From Pseudomonas sp. UBA5782 (GTDB taxonomy: Bacteria > Pseudomonadota > Gammaproteobacteria > Pseudomonadales > Pseudomonadaceae), in contig DIEE01000092.1 of the NCBI GenBank assembly GCA_002418465.1, forward strand, positions 419 through 20,518: 20,100 nt of DNA, in the 5' to 3' direction. Below the pieces are notes generated by a model that was not told the origin of the DNA, searched no databases, and saw only the letters and a program-made list of their open reading frames with translations. The translations under genes were made by a program, and so were the position numbers. Numbering within the stretch: position 1 is the stretch's first letter; every line of letters starts with the position of its first letter. Positions 14,564 through 20,100 of this stretch are shown here, in pieces.

Positions 14564-15547
14564 TCAGGCCGGCTCGATGCTGCCCCACCACGGCGTCATC
14601 CACTCCAGCCGCACCGGCAGCGCCGCCGCGATCAGGCGCAGCGCCTGGTCGGTATCGTTGAGCGGGAAGGCGCCCATCACCGGCAGCGCGGCGACGGCCG
14701 GATTGCAGCCCAGGTGACCGTGGCGATAGCGCGACAGCTCCTGCACCAGTTGCCCCAGCGGCATGTCCTCGGCGGTCAGCACCTGTCGAATCCAGGATTC
14801 GCCGGCACTCAGCGCGGGCGCCGTGGCGCCGATCGCCGCCGCGCTGAATTCGACCCGCAGCCCGGCGCCGACGATGCAGGTCGCGCCACTCTCGGCGGTG
14901 CGCACTTCCACCGCGCCCTGGTAGACGTTGAGCCGCGTCGTCTCGCCCAGCTGGCGCACCGCGAAGCGCGTACCCAGCGCACGCAGCCGGCCCTGCTCGG
15001 TATCGACGAGAAACGGGCGTTGCGGGTCCTTCGCGGTGTCCACCAGCACCTCACCGAAGTGCATGCGCAGCAGGCGCCGCTCGGCGCTGAAATCGGCATC
15101 GATGGCGCTCAGCGCGCCGAGCCAGAGGTGCGAACCGTCGGCCAGCAGGGTTTCGCGGGTTTCGCCGACACCGGTGGCGAAGTCCGCGCCCCAGGCGGTG
15201 ACCAGCCTCGGCAGCGGCGTGCCGCGCCAGGCGCTCCAGCCGAGCAGCGAACCGCCGGCGAGGATCATCAGCGTCTTCAGCCCCTGGCGGCGGCTCAGGC
15301 GACCAGCATCGCCGACACGCCGCAACACGCCGCTGGAGTCCCGCGCGCCCTCCCCCTGCAACGGCGCGAAACGCTGGCCGACGCGTTCGACGTAGCACCA
15401 GGCGTCGCGATGCTCGGCGTGCTGGTCGAACCAGTGTTGCCACTGCTCGCGCAACTGCGCGCCACCGTCCTCGTCGTGCAGGGCGACGTACCACTGCGCC
15501 GCCTGCTGCAGGCTGGCGTGGCTGAGTTTGCCGTCGGGGTTGCGCAT
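14564..15547 (-). CDS. FecR-like anti-sigma factor / signal transducer
   Basis: The 327-residue inner-membrane protein relays receptor occupancy to the cytoplasmic sigma factor. The N-terminal DUF4880-type domain (about 9-60; LQQAAQWYVALHDEDGGAQL, HWFDQHAEHRDAW) binds the sigma factor. One membrane segment follows (about 90-108; LMILAGGSLLGWSAW). The periplasmic FecR domain spans about 115-220 (GVGETRETLLADGSHLWLGA, RFAVRQLGETTRLNVYQGAV), and a C-terminal STN-like part (about 255-320; MPLGQLVQELSRYRHG) should contact the receptor's signalling domain. The start at 15547 lies five bases after the sigma gene stop, so the two are translationally close. The receptor gene follows after 121 bases. 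A longer frame upstream is antisense-like read-through of the sigma gene and is rejected. Confidence 0.93.
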   Translation of the reverse strand: MRNPDGKLSHASLQQAAQWYVALHDEDGGAQLREQWQHWFDQHAEHRDAWCYVERVGQRFAPLQGEGARDSSGVLRRVGDAGRLSRRQGLKTLMILAGGSLLGWSAWRGTPLPRLVTAWGADFATGVGETRETLLADGSHLWLGALSAIDADFSAERRLLRMHFGEVLVDTAKDPQRPFLVDTEQGRLRALGTRFAVRQLGETTRLNVYQGAVEVRTAESGATCIVGAGLRVEFSAAAIGATAPALSAGESWIRQVLTAEDMPLGQLVQELSRYRHGHLGCNPAVAALPVMGAFPLNDTDQALRLIAAALPVRLEWMTPWWGSIEPA

Positions 15548-15552
15548 CGCCG

Positions 15553-16077
15553 TCACTCGACCAACAGGCCGTCGAGCTCGGCTTCCAGCAAGGCGCAATG
15601 CAGGAAGGCCTGAGCCAGATACTTCTTCACCATGCGCTCGGAGACGCCCAGTTCCACGGCGATCAGGCGGTACGGCATGCCGTCGAGCTGCGCCAGCAGG
15701 AAGGCCTGGCGCACTCTGGCCGGCAGGCGCAGCAGCATGGCGTCCACCTCGTGCAGGGTTTCGACGATCAGCGCGCGTTGCTCGGGCGAGCTCTGCAGGT
15801 GCTCGGGACGCCCCGCCTGGCTTTCCAGCCAGGCCTGTTCGAGCTGACGGCGGCGCCAGTGATCGATGCACAGGCCACGGGCGATGGTAGCGAGGTAGGA
15901 ACGCTCGCCGCTGCTGCACTCGAAACTGCCCGGCCGCAGCATCACGCGGACGAAGGTGTCCTGCACCAGATCCGCCGCATCGAAGGCGTTGCCGAGGCGG
16001 CGCTGGAGAAAACCGTGGAGCCAGCGCGAATGGCTGAGATAGAGCGACTGCGGCGAGGAGCCAGGCAACGGAGGCAT
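15553..16077 (-). CDS. FecI-like ECF sigma factor
   Basis: The 174-residue protein has ECF sigma region 2 (about 10-75; LGNAFDAADLVQDTFVRVML, YLATIARGLCIDHWRRR) and region 4 (about 110-160; LLRLPARVRQAFLLAQLDGM, then YRLIAVELGVSERMVKKYLA). These are strongly FecI-like: such sigma factors direct RNA polymerase to the matching TonB receptor promoter when FecR signals. The start at 16077 is chosen because family members begin close to this point; no clear ribosome site is visible, and a frame extension to 16170 overlaps the Fur-box-like site. The FecR-like gene follows after five bases. A Fur-box-like sequence 41-60 bases upstream implies iron repression of the whole operon. Confidence 0.93.
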   Translation of the reverse strand: MPPLPGSSPQSLYLSHSRWLHGFLQRRLGNAFDAADLVQDTFVRVMLRPGSFECSSGERSYLATIARGLCIDHWRRRQLEQAWLESQAGRPEHLQSSPEQRALIVETLHEVDAMLLRLPARVRQAFLLAQLDGMPYRLIAVELGVSERMVKKYLAQAFLHCALLEAELDGLLVE

Positions 16078-16118
16078 CGAAAGCACGGCAATGTCCGGCG
16101 CGCTGCGCCTCAGGTGCG

Positions 16119-16137
16119 GATGAGAATTAGTTTCAAA
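16119..16137 (-). promoter_or_regulatory. Fur-box-like operator before the FecI-like gene
   Basis: GATGAGAATTAGTTTCAAA contains TGAGAAT-T-AGTTTCA (16121-16135), matching 11 of 14 positions of the 7-1-7 Fur motif TGATAAT-N-ATTATCA. It is the most AT-rich patch of the intergenic region and lies where the sigma gene promoter should be, which fits iron-starvation induction. Confidence 0.6.
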
Positions 16138-16174
16138 TGTACCCGATACGATGCAATCGCGGCAATCCATGACG

Positions 16175-16209
16175 AAAAAGGCGGCGGTGCCTTTCGGATC
16201 ACCGCCGCC
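16175..16209 (-). terminator. Intrinsic terminator of the 2HCT transporter gene
   Basis: Read on the minus strand, GGCGGCGGTG and CACCGCCGCC (16209-16200 and 16189-16180) make a perfect 10-bp stem with a 10-base loop, followed at once by TTTTT (16179-16175). It lies 40 bases after the transporter stop and insulates the iron operon from it. Confidence 0.9.
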
Positions 16210-16249
16210 TCGTTGGGTCTGCTGCCCGCTCGGGGCAGCGCTTCATGGC

Positions 16250-17593
16250 TCAGGCGAACACCTTGAGCAGCAGGGTCGCCAGGATCACCGTGGAGGCGCC
16301 GCCGATGCGCGTGGATATCTGCGCGAAGGGCATCAGCGACATGCGGTTGGCGGCGGAGAGGATCGCCACGTCGCCGGTGCCACCCAGGCCGCTGTGGCAG
16401 CAGGTGACGATGGCCGATTCGATGGGGAACATCTTCATCAGGTTGCCGATGAAGAAACCGGCCAGGGTCATCGATACCACCACCGTGGCGCAGACCACCA
16501 CGTAGCCCACCGAGAACACCTTGACCACGCTGTCCAGCGGCACGTAGAGCATGCCCAGGCCGATCATCACCGGCCAGATGAAGGCGGCGGAAACCAGTTT
16601 GTAGAAGCTGTTCGCGCCTATCTCCAGGCGCTTAGGCAGCACCTGCAGGTATTTGAACAGCACCGCCACCAGAATCATCATCACCGGGCCGGGAATGCCG
16701 ACCACCTTCTCCAGCAGCCCGCCGAGGATGAAGAAGGCGCAGATCAGCAGTACGCCAGCGCCCATCAGTTGCAGGTCGATGCCCTTGTTCGCGTCCTCCT
16801 TCACCTGGAACAGGTCGTTTTCCTCCCTGGCGCGGATCAGCATGCCGTCGCCGTTCAGCGCCGGCCGTTTCAGCGCCAGGCGTGCCAGGTATCCGGAGCA
16901 GATGATCGCCACGATGTTGCCGACCACCGCCGCCGGTGCAAGTTGCGCGACGTAGGTTTCCGGGCTGCCGCCGAGGATTGCCGAATAGGCCAGCGACAGC
17001 GGCAGGATGCCTTCGCCGATGCCGCCGCCAATGATCGGCACGATGATGAAGAAGAACGTGTGGTAGACGCTGTAGCCGAACAGCGCGCCGACCGCGAGCC
17101 CTGAGAACACTGCCGCCAGGGTGCCGACCAGCAGCGGCACGAACATGCGGATCATGCCCTGCACGAGGATGAAGCGGCTCATGCCGAGGATGCTGCCAAC
17201 CACGAGACTGGCGATCACGAAGTAGAGGAAGTTGGCCTCCTTCATCAGCATCCTGGTGGCATCGAGGGTGGTGCCGCCGAAGACGCCGAGGAACACCAGC
17301 ACCGAGGGCAGCATCAGGCAGAGGATGGCGCCGCCACCGATTTCCTTGAGGATCGGCGTGCGCTGGCCGACCTGACCGAAGAACACGCCCATGGTCATGA
17401 TCACGGCGAGGCCGCCGATCATGTTCTTCGGCAGGTAGCCAAGATGGGCGGAGAGGAAAACGATCAGCGCGATGACGGCGAACACCGGCAGCGGGATGAC
17501 GCCGATCTCGTAGGCGCAGAGCGCGCGCAGCTTCTGCCGCACGCTGCTGTCCCCGGACTGCTGTTTCAGGGCGTGATTGCAGGAATCAGTCAT
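16250..17593 (-). CDS. 2-hydroxycarboxylate transporter (2HCT family, CitS/CimH-like)
   Basis: The 447-residue inner-membrane protein belongs to the 2-hydroxycarboxylate family of Na+- or H+-coupled citrate/malate carriers. About eleven hydrophobic helices are seen. Both signature re-entrant loops are present: GGGIGEGILPLS (189-200) and GLGGTGDVAILSA (402-414). The substrate-binding Arg of the last helices is seen as Arg429 in QISTRIGG, as in CitS and CitP. Length matches the family. The start at 17593 is preceded by GAGGTGG, which lies inside a hairpin. The divergent LysR gene begins 206 bases away and probably controls it; a strong terminator follows. The substrate could be malate, citrate, citramalate or a related acid. 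No citrate lyase genes are seen, so fermentative citrate use is not supported. Confidence 0.94.
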   Translation of the reverse strand: MTDSCNHALKQQSGDSSVRQKLRALCAYEIGVIPLPVFAVIALIVFLSAHLGYLPKNMIGGLAVIMTMGVFFGQVGQRTPILKEIGGGAILCLMLPSVLVFLGVFGGTTLDATRMLMKEANFLYFVIASLVVGSILGMSRFILVQGMIRMFVPLLVGTLAAVFSGLAVGALFGYSVYHTFFFIIVPIIGGGIGEGILPLSLAYSAILGGSPETYVAQLAPAAVVGNIVAIICSGYLARLALKRPALNGDGMLIRAREENDLFQVKEDANKGIDLQLMGAGVLLICAFFILGGLLEKVVGIPGPVMMILVAVLFKYLQVLPKRLEIGANSFYKLVSAAFIWPVMIGLGMLYVPLDSVVKVFSVGYVVVCATVVVSMTLAGFFIGNLMKMFPIESAIVTCCHSGLGGTGDVAILSAANRMSLMPFAQISTRIGGASTVILATLLLKVFA

Positions 17594-17595
17594 GT

Positions 17596-17611
17596 GCCAC
17601 CTCGTGGTGGC
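17596..17611 (-). promoter_or_regulatory. Hairpin enclosing the ribosome binding site of the 2HCT gene
   Basis: On the minus strand GCCACC-ACGA-GGTGGC forms a perfect 6-bp stem with a 4-base loop, ending two bases before the ATG. The only good Shine-Dalgarno sequence, GAGGTGG, is in the loop and right arm. GTGCC/GGCAC (17594-17598 and 17624-17628) could form a competing outer pairing. Confidence 0.5.
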
Positions 17612-17725
17612 GAAGCGCCGTGGGGCACGGGTGGGAACACCGGCCGAGCGAAGGGAAATACAGCGACGGAATGGGCATGGGCGTGTCCTCTGTTTGTTTT
17701 TATGCGAGGAGTGGAAGTACGGCCG

Positions 17726-17755
17726 GCATCAGGTATCCGGTACGTTCGAGGATGC
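17726..17755. promoter_or_regulatory. Possible LysR-type operator
   Basis: Nested inverted repeats GCATC-N20-GATGC (17726-17730, 17751-17755) and ATCC-N11-GGAT (17735-17738, 17750-17753) lie 45-74 bases before the LysR start. Dyad size and position suit a LysR-type recognition site in the divergent promoter region. Confidence 0.4.
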
Positions 17756-17799
17756 TATCCTTCACGAAATTCGAGATAAACCGCCCAGGCATGCGCCTT

Positions 17800-18714
17800 A
17801 TGAACACGCTACGTGGCCAATTCCCACTTCCCGAAGACCTCCGGGTTTTCCTCACGGTGATCCGCAAATCCGGCTTCGCCAGCGCCGCCGAAGAGCTGGG
17901 CCTGTCGCCCGCCTACGTCAGCAAGCGCATCGCCGTGCTGGAGAAAGTCTTCGGTGCGCGTCTGCTGCACCGCACAACGCGGCGCATCGCCCTGACCGAT
18001 GATGGCGAACGCGTGCTCGGCTGGGCGCAGCGGCTGTTGGGCGAGATGGACGACTTCATTGGCGAGATGTCGGAGGCACGGCAGTCGCCGCGCGGCATGC
18101 TGCACATCTGCAGCACCTTCGGTTTCGGCCGCAACCACGTGGCGCCGGCGATCTCGCGGCTGGCGGAAACCTACCCGGAACTGGAAATCCGTCTGGACGT
18201 GTTCGACCGTGTGGTCGACATCATCGGCGAGGGTTTCGACCTGGAAATCCGCGTCGGCGACGACCTGCCCAACCAGCACATGAGCCGCAAGCTGGTGAGC
18301 AACCAGCGGGTGCTCTGCGCCACCCCGGAATACCTCGCGCGCCGCGGCGTGCCGACCTCGCTGGAAGACCTGGCCGACCACGACTGCCTGGTGCTCAAGG
18401 AGCGCAACCACCCGTTCGCCGTGTGGACGCTGAAGAACGGCGAGCGGGAGAGTTCGATCAGGGTCAACGCGCGGCTGTCGTCGAACAACGGCGAGATCGT
18501 CCTGCAATGGGCGCTGAACGACGCCGGCATCCTGTTGCGCTCGATGTGGGACGTCAAACCGCTGCTGGAACAGGGCCGCCTGGTGCAGGTGCTGCACGAC
18601 TACAGCCAGAGCGCGAACGTCTGGGCGGTGTACCCGATTCGCCTGGGTCACTCGGCCAAGCTGCGGGTCTGCGTGGAGTTTCTCGAGAACCATTTCCGCC
18701 ACCTGTCGTCCTGA
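17800..18714 (+). CDS. LysR-family transcriptional regulator
   Basis: The 304-residue protein has an N-terminal LysR winged helix-turn-helix (about 13-72; FLTVIRKSGFASAAEELGLS, then AYVSKRIAVLEKVFGARLLH, RTTRRIALTDDGE) and a C-terminal periplasmic-binding-protein-like co-inducer domain (about 95-300; GMLHICSTFGFGRNHVAPAI, GFDLEIRVGDDLPN). The ATG at 17800 gives the usual family N-terminus; in-frame ATGs at 17791 and further upstream are less likely, and no strong ribosome site is seen. The gene is divergent from the 2HCT transporter and converges on leuD, so it probably senses a hydroxy- or dicarboxylate and controls transporter expression. The domain pattern recalls the CrgA/TtdR-like subgroup, which I hold loosely. 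Confidence 0.93.
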   Translation: MNTLRGQFPLPEDLRVFLTVIRKSGFASAAEELGLSPAYVSKRIAVLEKVFGARLLHRTTRRIALTDDGERVLGWAQRLLGEMDDFIGEMSEARQSPRGMLHICSTFGFGRNHVAPAISRLAETYPELEIRLDVFDRVVDIIGEGFDLEIRVGDDLPNQHMSRKLVSNQRVLCATPEYLARRGVPTSLEDLADHDCLVLKERNHPFAVWTLKNGERESSIRVNARLSSNNGEIVLQWALNDAGILLRSMWDVKPLLEQGRLVQVLHDYSQSANVWAVYPIRLGHSAKLRVCVEFLENHFRHLSS

Positions 18715-18724
18715 CGGTGGCGAT

Positions 18725-18754
18725 GCGCCGGCGCCGACCTCAGCGGGCCGGCGC
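18725..18754. terminator. Hairpin between convergent LysR and leuD genes
   Basis: GCGCCGGC (18725-18732) and GCCGGCGC (18747-18754) form an 8-bp GC stem with a 14-base loop, midway in the 51-base convergent gap. No T-run is seen, but the position suits a bidirectional terminator. Confidence 0.5.
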
Positions 18755-18765
18755 GGCTCGGCGGC

Positions 18766-19374
18766 TCAGGCGAGCCAGGGATTGGCCTGCAGGTGGCGCT
18801 GCTCGAACTGACGGATCTGCTCGGCGCGCTGCAGCGTGCTGCCGATGGCATCGAGCCCCTGCAACAGGGCGTCCTTGCGCAATGGGTCGATGTCGAACGC
18901 GATCTGCGTGCCATCCGCGAGACCGATCCGCTGCTGCTGCAGGTCGACGCTGATCTGCGAGCGCTGCGCATCGCCGACCATCTCGCCCAGCCGCTGCAGG
19001 TCGTCTTCACCAAGCTGGATCAGCAACACGCCGTTGCGCTGGCAGTTGTCGTAGAAGATACCGGCGAAGCTGGTGCCGATCAGCGCGCGGATGCCGACCT
19101 GCTTGAGTCCCCAGACCGCGTGCTCGCGGCTCGATCCGCAGCCGAAATTCGGCCCGACGACGAGAAACGCGGCGTCCTGCCAGCCTTCGCGGTTGAGCAC
19201 GAAGTCCGGGTTCGGCGCGCCCGATTCTAGAAAGCGCAGGTCGAAGAACAGCCCGCGGTCCAGGCCGTTGCGGTCGATGCCCTTGAGGAACTGCTTGGGC
19301 ATGATCACGTCGGTGTCGATGTTCGAGCCGAGCATGGGTGCGGCACGGCCGCTGACGGTTACGAAGGGTTGCAT
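18766..19374 (-). CDS. leuD: LeuD-like small subunit of a 3-isopropylmalate dehydratase family enzyme
   Basis: The 202-residue protein is an aconitase-family swivel domain of LeuD type. The family core NIDTDVIMPKQFLKGIDRNG and the substrate-loop motif GPNFGCGSSREHAVWGL are present, followed by GTSFAGIFYDNCQRNGVLLI and the C-terminal FDIDPLRKDALLQGLDAIG. With LeuC it isomerises 2- to 3-isopropylmalate or hydrates/dehydrates a related acid. The start at 19374 lies two bases after the leuC stop. Against the P. aeruginosa leucine-pathway LeuD I remember, it is shorter and differs in key loop residues (HAVWGL for HAPWAL), which suggests a second paralogue with another substrate. No leuB follows; the next gene is a convergent LysR. 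The leucine assignment is therefore uncertain. Confidence 0.88.
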   Translation of the reverse strand: MQPFVTVSGRAAPMLGSNIDTDVIMPKQFLKGIDRNGLDRGLFFDLRFLESGAPNPDFVLNREGWQDAAFLVVGPNFGCGSSREHAVWGLKQVGIRALIGTSFAGIFYDNCQRNGVLLIQLGEDDLQRLGEMVGDAQRSQISVDLQQQRIGLADGTQIAFDIDPLRKDALLQGLDAIGSTLQRAEQIRQFEQRHLQANPWLA

Positions 19375-19376
19375 GC

Positions 19377-20100
19377 TCAGGCCTCCAGGGGCAGCGAACG
19401 GACATCGGTCAGGCGACCGCTGATGGCGGCCGCGGCGACCATCGCCGGGCTCATCAGGTGGGTGCGCGCACCGGCACCCTGGCGGCCTTCGAAATTGCGG
19501 TTGGTGCTGGACGCGCAACGGTCGCCGGGCGCCAGCACGTCGTCGTTCATCGCCAGGCACATCGAGCATCCGGACTGCCGCCACTCGAAACCCGACGCCA
19601 GGAAGATCGCCGCCAGCCCTTCGGCCTCGGCCTGCTCGCGAACCATCGTCGAGCCCGGCACGATCATCGCCCGGACATGCCCGGCGACGCGCTTGCCGCG
19701 CACCACGCGGGCGACGTCACGCAGGTCCTCGATGCGCGCGTTGGTGCAGGAGCCGATGAAGGCGTGGCTGATCACCACGTCGCTGAGCGGCATGCCGGCG
19801 TCCAGGCCCATGTACTTCAAGGCGCGCTGCATGTCCTGGCGCAGAATCGGGTCGGCGACCTGCGCCGGGTCCGGCACGCTGGCGCCGATACGCGCGGCCT
19901 GGTCCGGGCTGGTGCCCCAGGTGACCATCGGCTCGATGACACCCGCGTCCAGCTGTACCTCGCGGTCGAAAACCGCGCCCTCGTCGCTGCGCAGCGTCGC
20001 CCAGGCGGCCAGTGCCTGCTGCCACTGTTCGCCCTTCGGCGCGCGTGGCTTGTCCTGCAGATAGGCGAAGACCTTCTCGTCCGGCGCCATGAAGGCGCCA
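19377..20100 (-). CDS. leuC: LeuC-like large subunit, C-terminal part
   Basis: The frame is open to the window edge; about 241 C-terminal residues are visible. The three [4Fe-4S] cluster cysteines of LeuC are in place: one in HAFIGSCTNARIEDLRDVAR and two in SGCSMCLAMNDD. Also seen are VTWGTSPDQA, a typical LeuC block, and APGDRCASSTNRNFEGRQG with the usual substrate-contacting residues. With the leuD-like product it forms a cytoplasmic hydro-lyase. An internal ATG at 20090 is not the start, since upstream codons continue the family sequence (GAF before MAPDEKVFAY). Stop and leuD start are two bases apart, so they form one operon. The true substrate could be isopropylmalate or a C4-C6 hydroxy-diacid such as citramalate. 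Confidence 0.92.
   Translation of the reverse strand, partial: GAFMAPDEKVFAYLQDKPRAPKGEQWQQALAAWATLRSDEGAVFDREVQLDAGVIEPMVTWGTSPDQAARIGASVPDPAQVADPILRQDMQRALKYMGLDAGMPLSDVVISHAFIGSCTNARIEDLRDVARVVRGKRVAGHVRAMIVPGSTMVREQAEAEGLAAIFLASGFEWRQSGCSMCLAMNDDVLAPGDRCASSTNRNFEGRQGAGARTHLMSPAMVAAAAISGRLTDVRSLPLEA

Noticed and set aside
14342..15613. Plus-strand open frame of 423 codons antisense to the fecR-like gene
   Set aside because: It covers the receptor start, the spacer and the fecR-like gene on the wrong strand, with Gln/Arg/Ala-rich composition and no recognisable motif.
17809..18702. Minus-strand open frame of 297 codons opposite the LysR gene
   Set aside because: It mirrors the LysR gene almost exactly and shows no domain; a GC-bias shadow.

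Overview
The window looks like a GC-rich gammaproteobacterial chromosome segment, most likely Pseudomonas (aeruginosa/citronellolis/nitroreducens type). This is inferred from betB-betA order, the very high GC of most genes, an STN-type TonB receptor with FecI/FecR surface signalling, and the density of one-component regulators. No species can be fixed from sequence alone. No tRNA, rRNA, CRISPR array or transposase was found.

Layout. 1-1833: the end of betB and complete betA (choline to glycine betaine), closed by a hairpin. 1997-4172: a small conserved hypothetical gene with an N-terminal cysteine cluster, then a minus-strand ahpD-like gene followed by a glutaredoxin gene broken by a frameshift, with a divergent AraC-family regulator. 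4247-5532: a SnoaL-like protein and a divergent TetR regulator whose promoters appear to share one -35 zone. 5588-8769: two minus-strand cyclic-di-GMP genes of clearly lower GC, an HD-GYP phosphodiesterase and a membrane-bound dCACHE-GGDEF cyclase. A 399-base gene-free stretch follows that carries several inverted repeats. 9169-11287: an IclR regulator divergent from an MFS transporter, with repeated TTCCG(A/G) sites between them. 11330-11863: a DUF3087-type membrane protein.

11980-16077: an iron-uptake surface-signalling operon on the minus strand, transcribed sigma factor (FecI-like), anti-sigma/transducer (FecR-like), TonB receptor with STN domain. A Fur-box-like site lies upstream of the sigma gene. 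The receptor's C-terminal Cys pair points to a hydroxamate (ferrichrome/ferrioxamine-like) siderophore. 16250-18714: a 2-hydroxycarboxylate transporter with a strong terminator, divergent from a LysR regulator. 18766-20100: leuD and the C-terminal part of leuC, probably a second, non-leucine LeuCD paralogue. Together with the transporter and LysR gene they may form a hydroxy-dicarboxylate uptake and catabolism locus.

The most notable observations are the low-GC c-di-GMP pair, the otherwise intact but frameshifted glutaredoxin, a hairpin that sequesters the ribosome binding site of the 2HCT transporter, and the 2HCT/LysR/LeuCD cluster. I did not find a convincing wholly new system.
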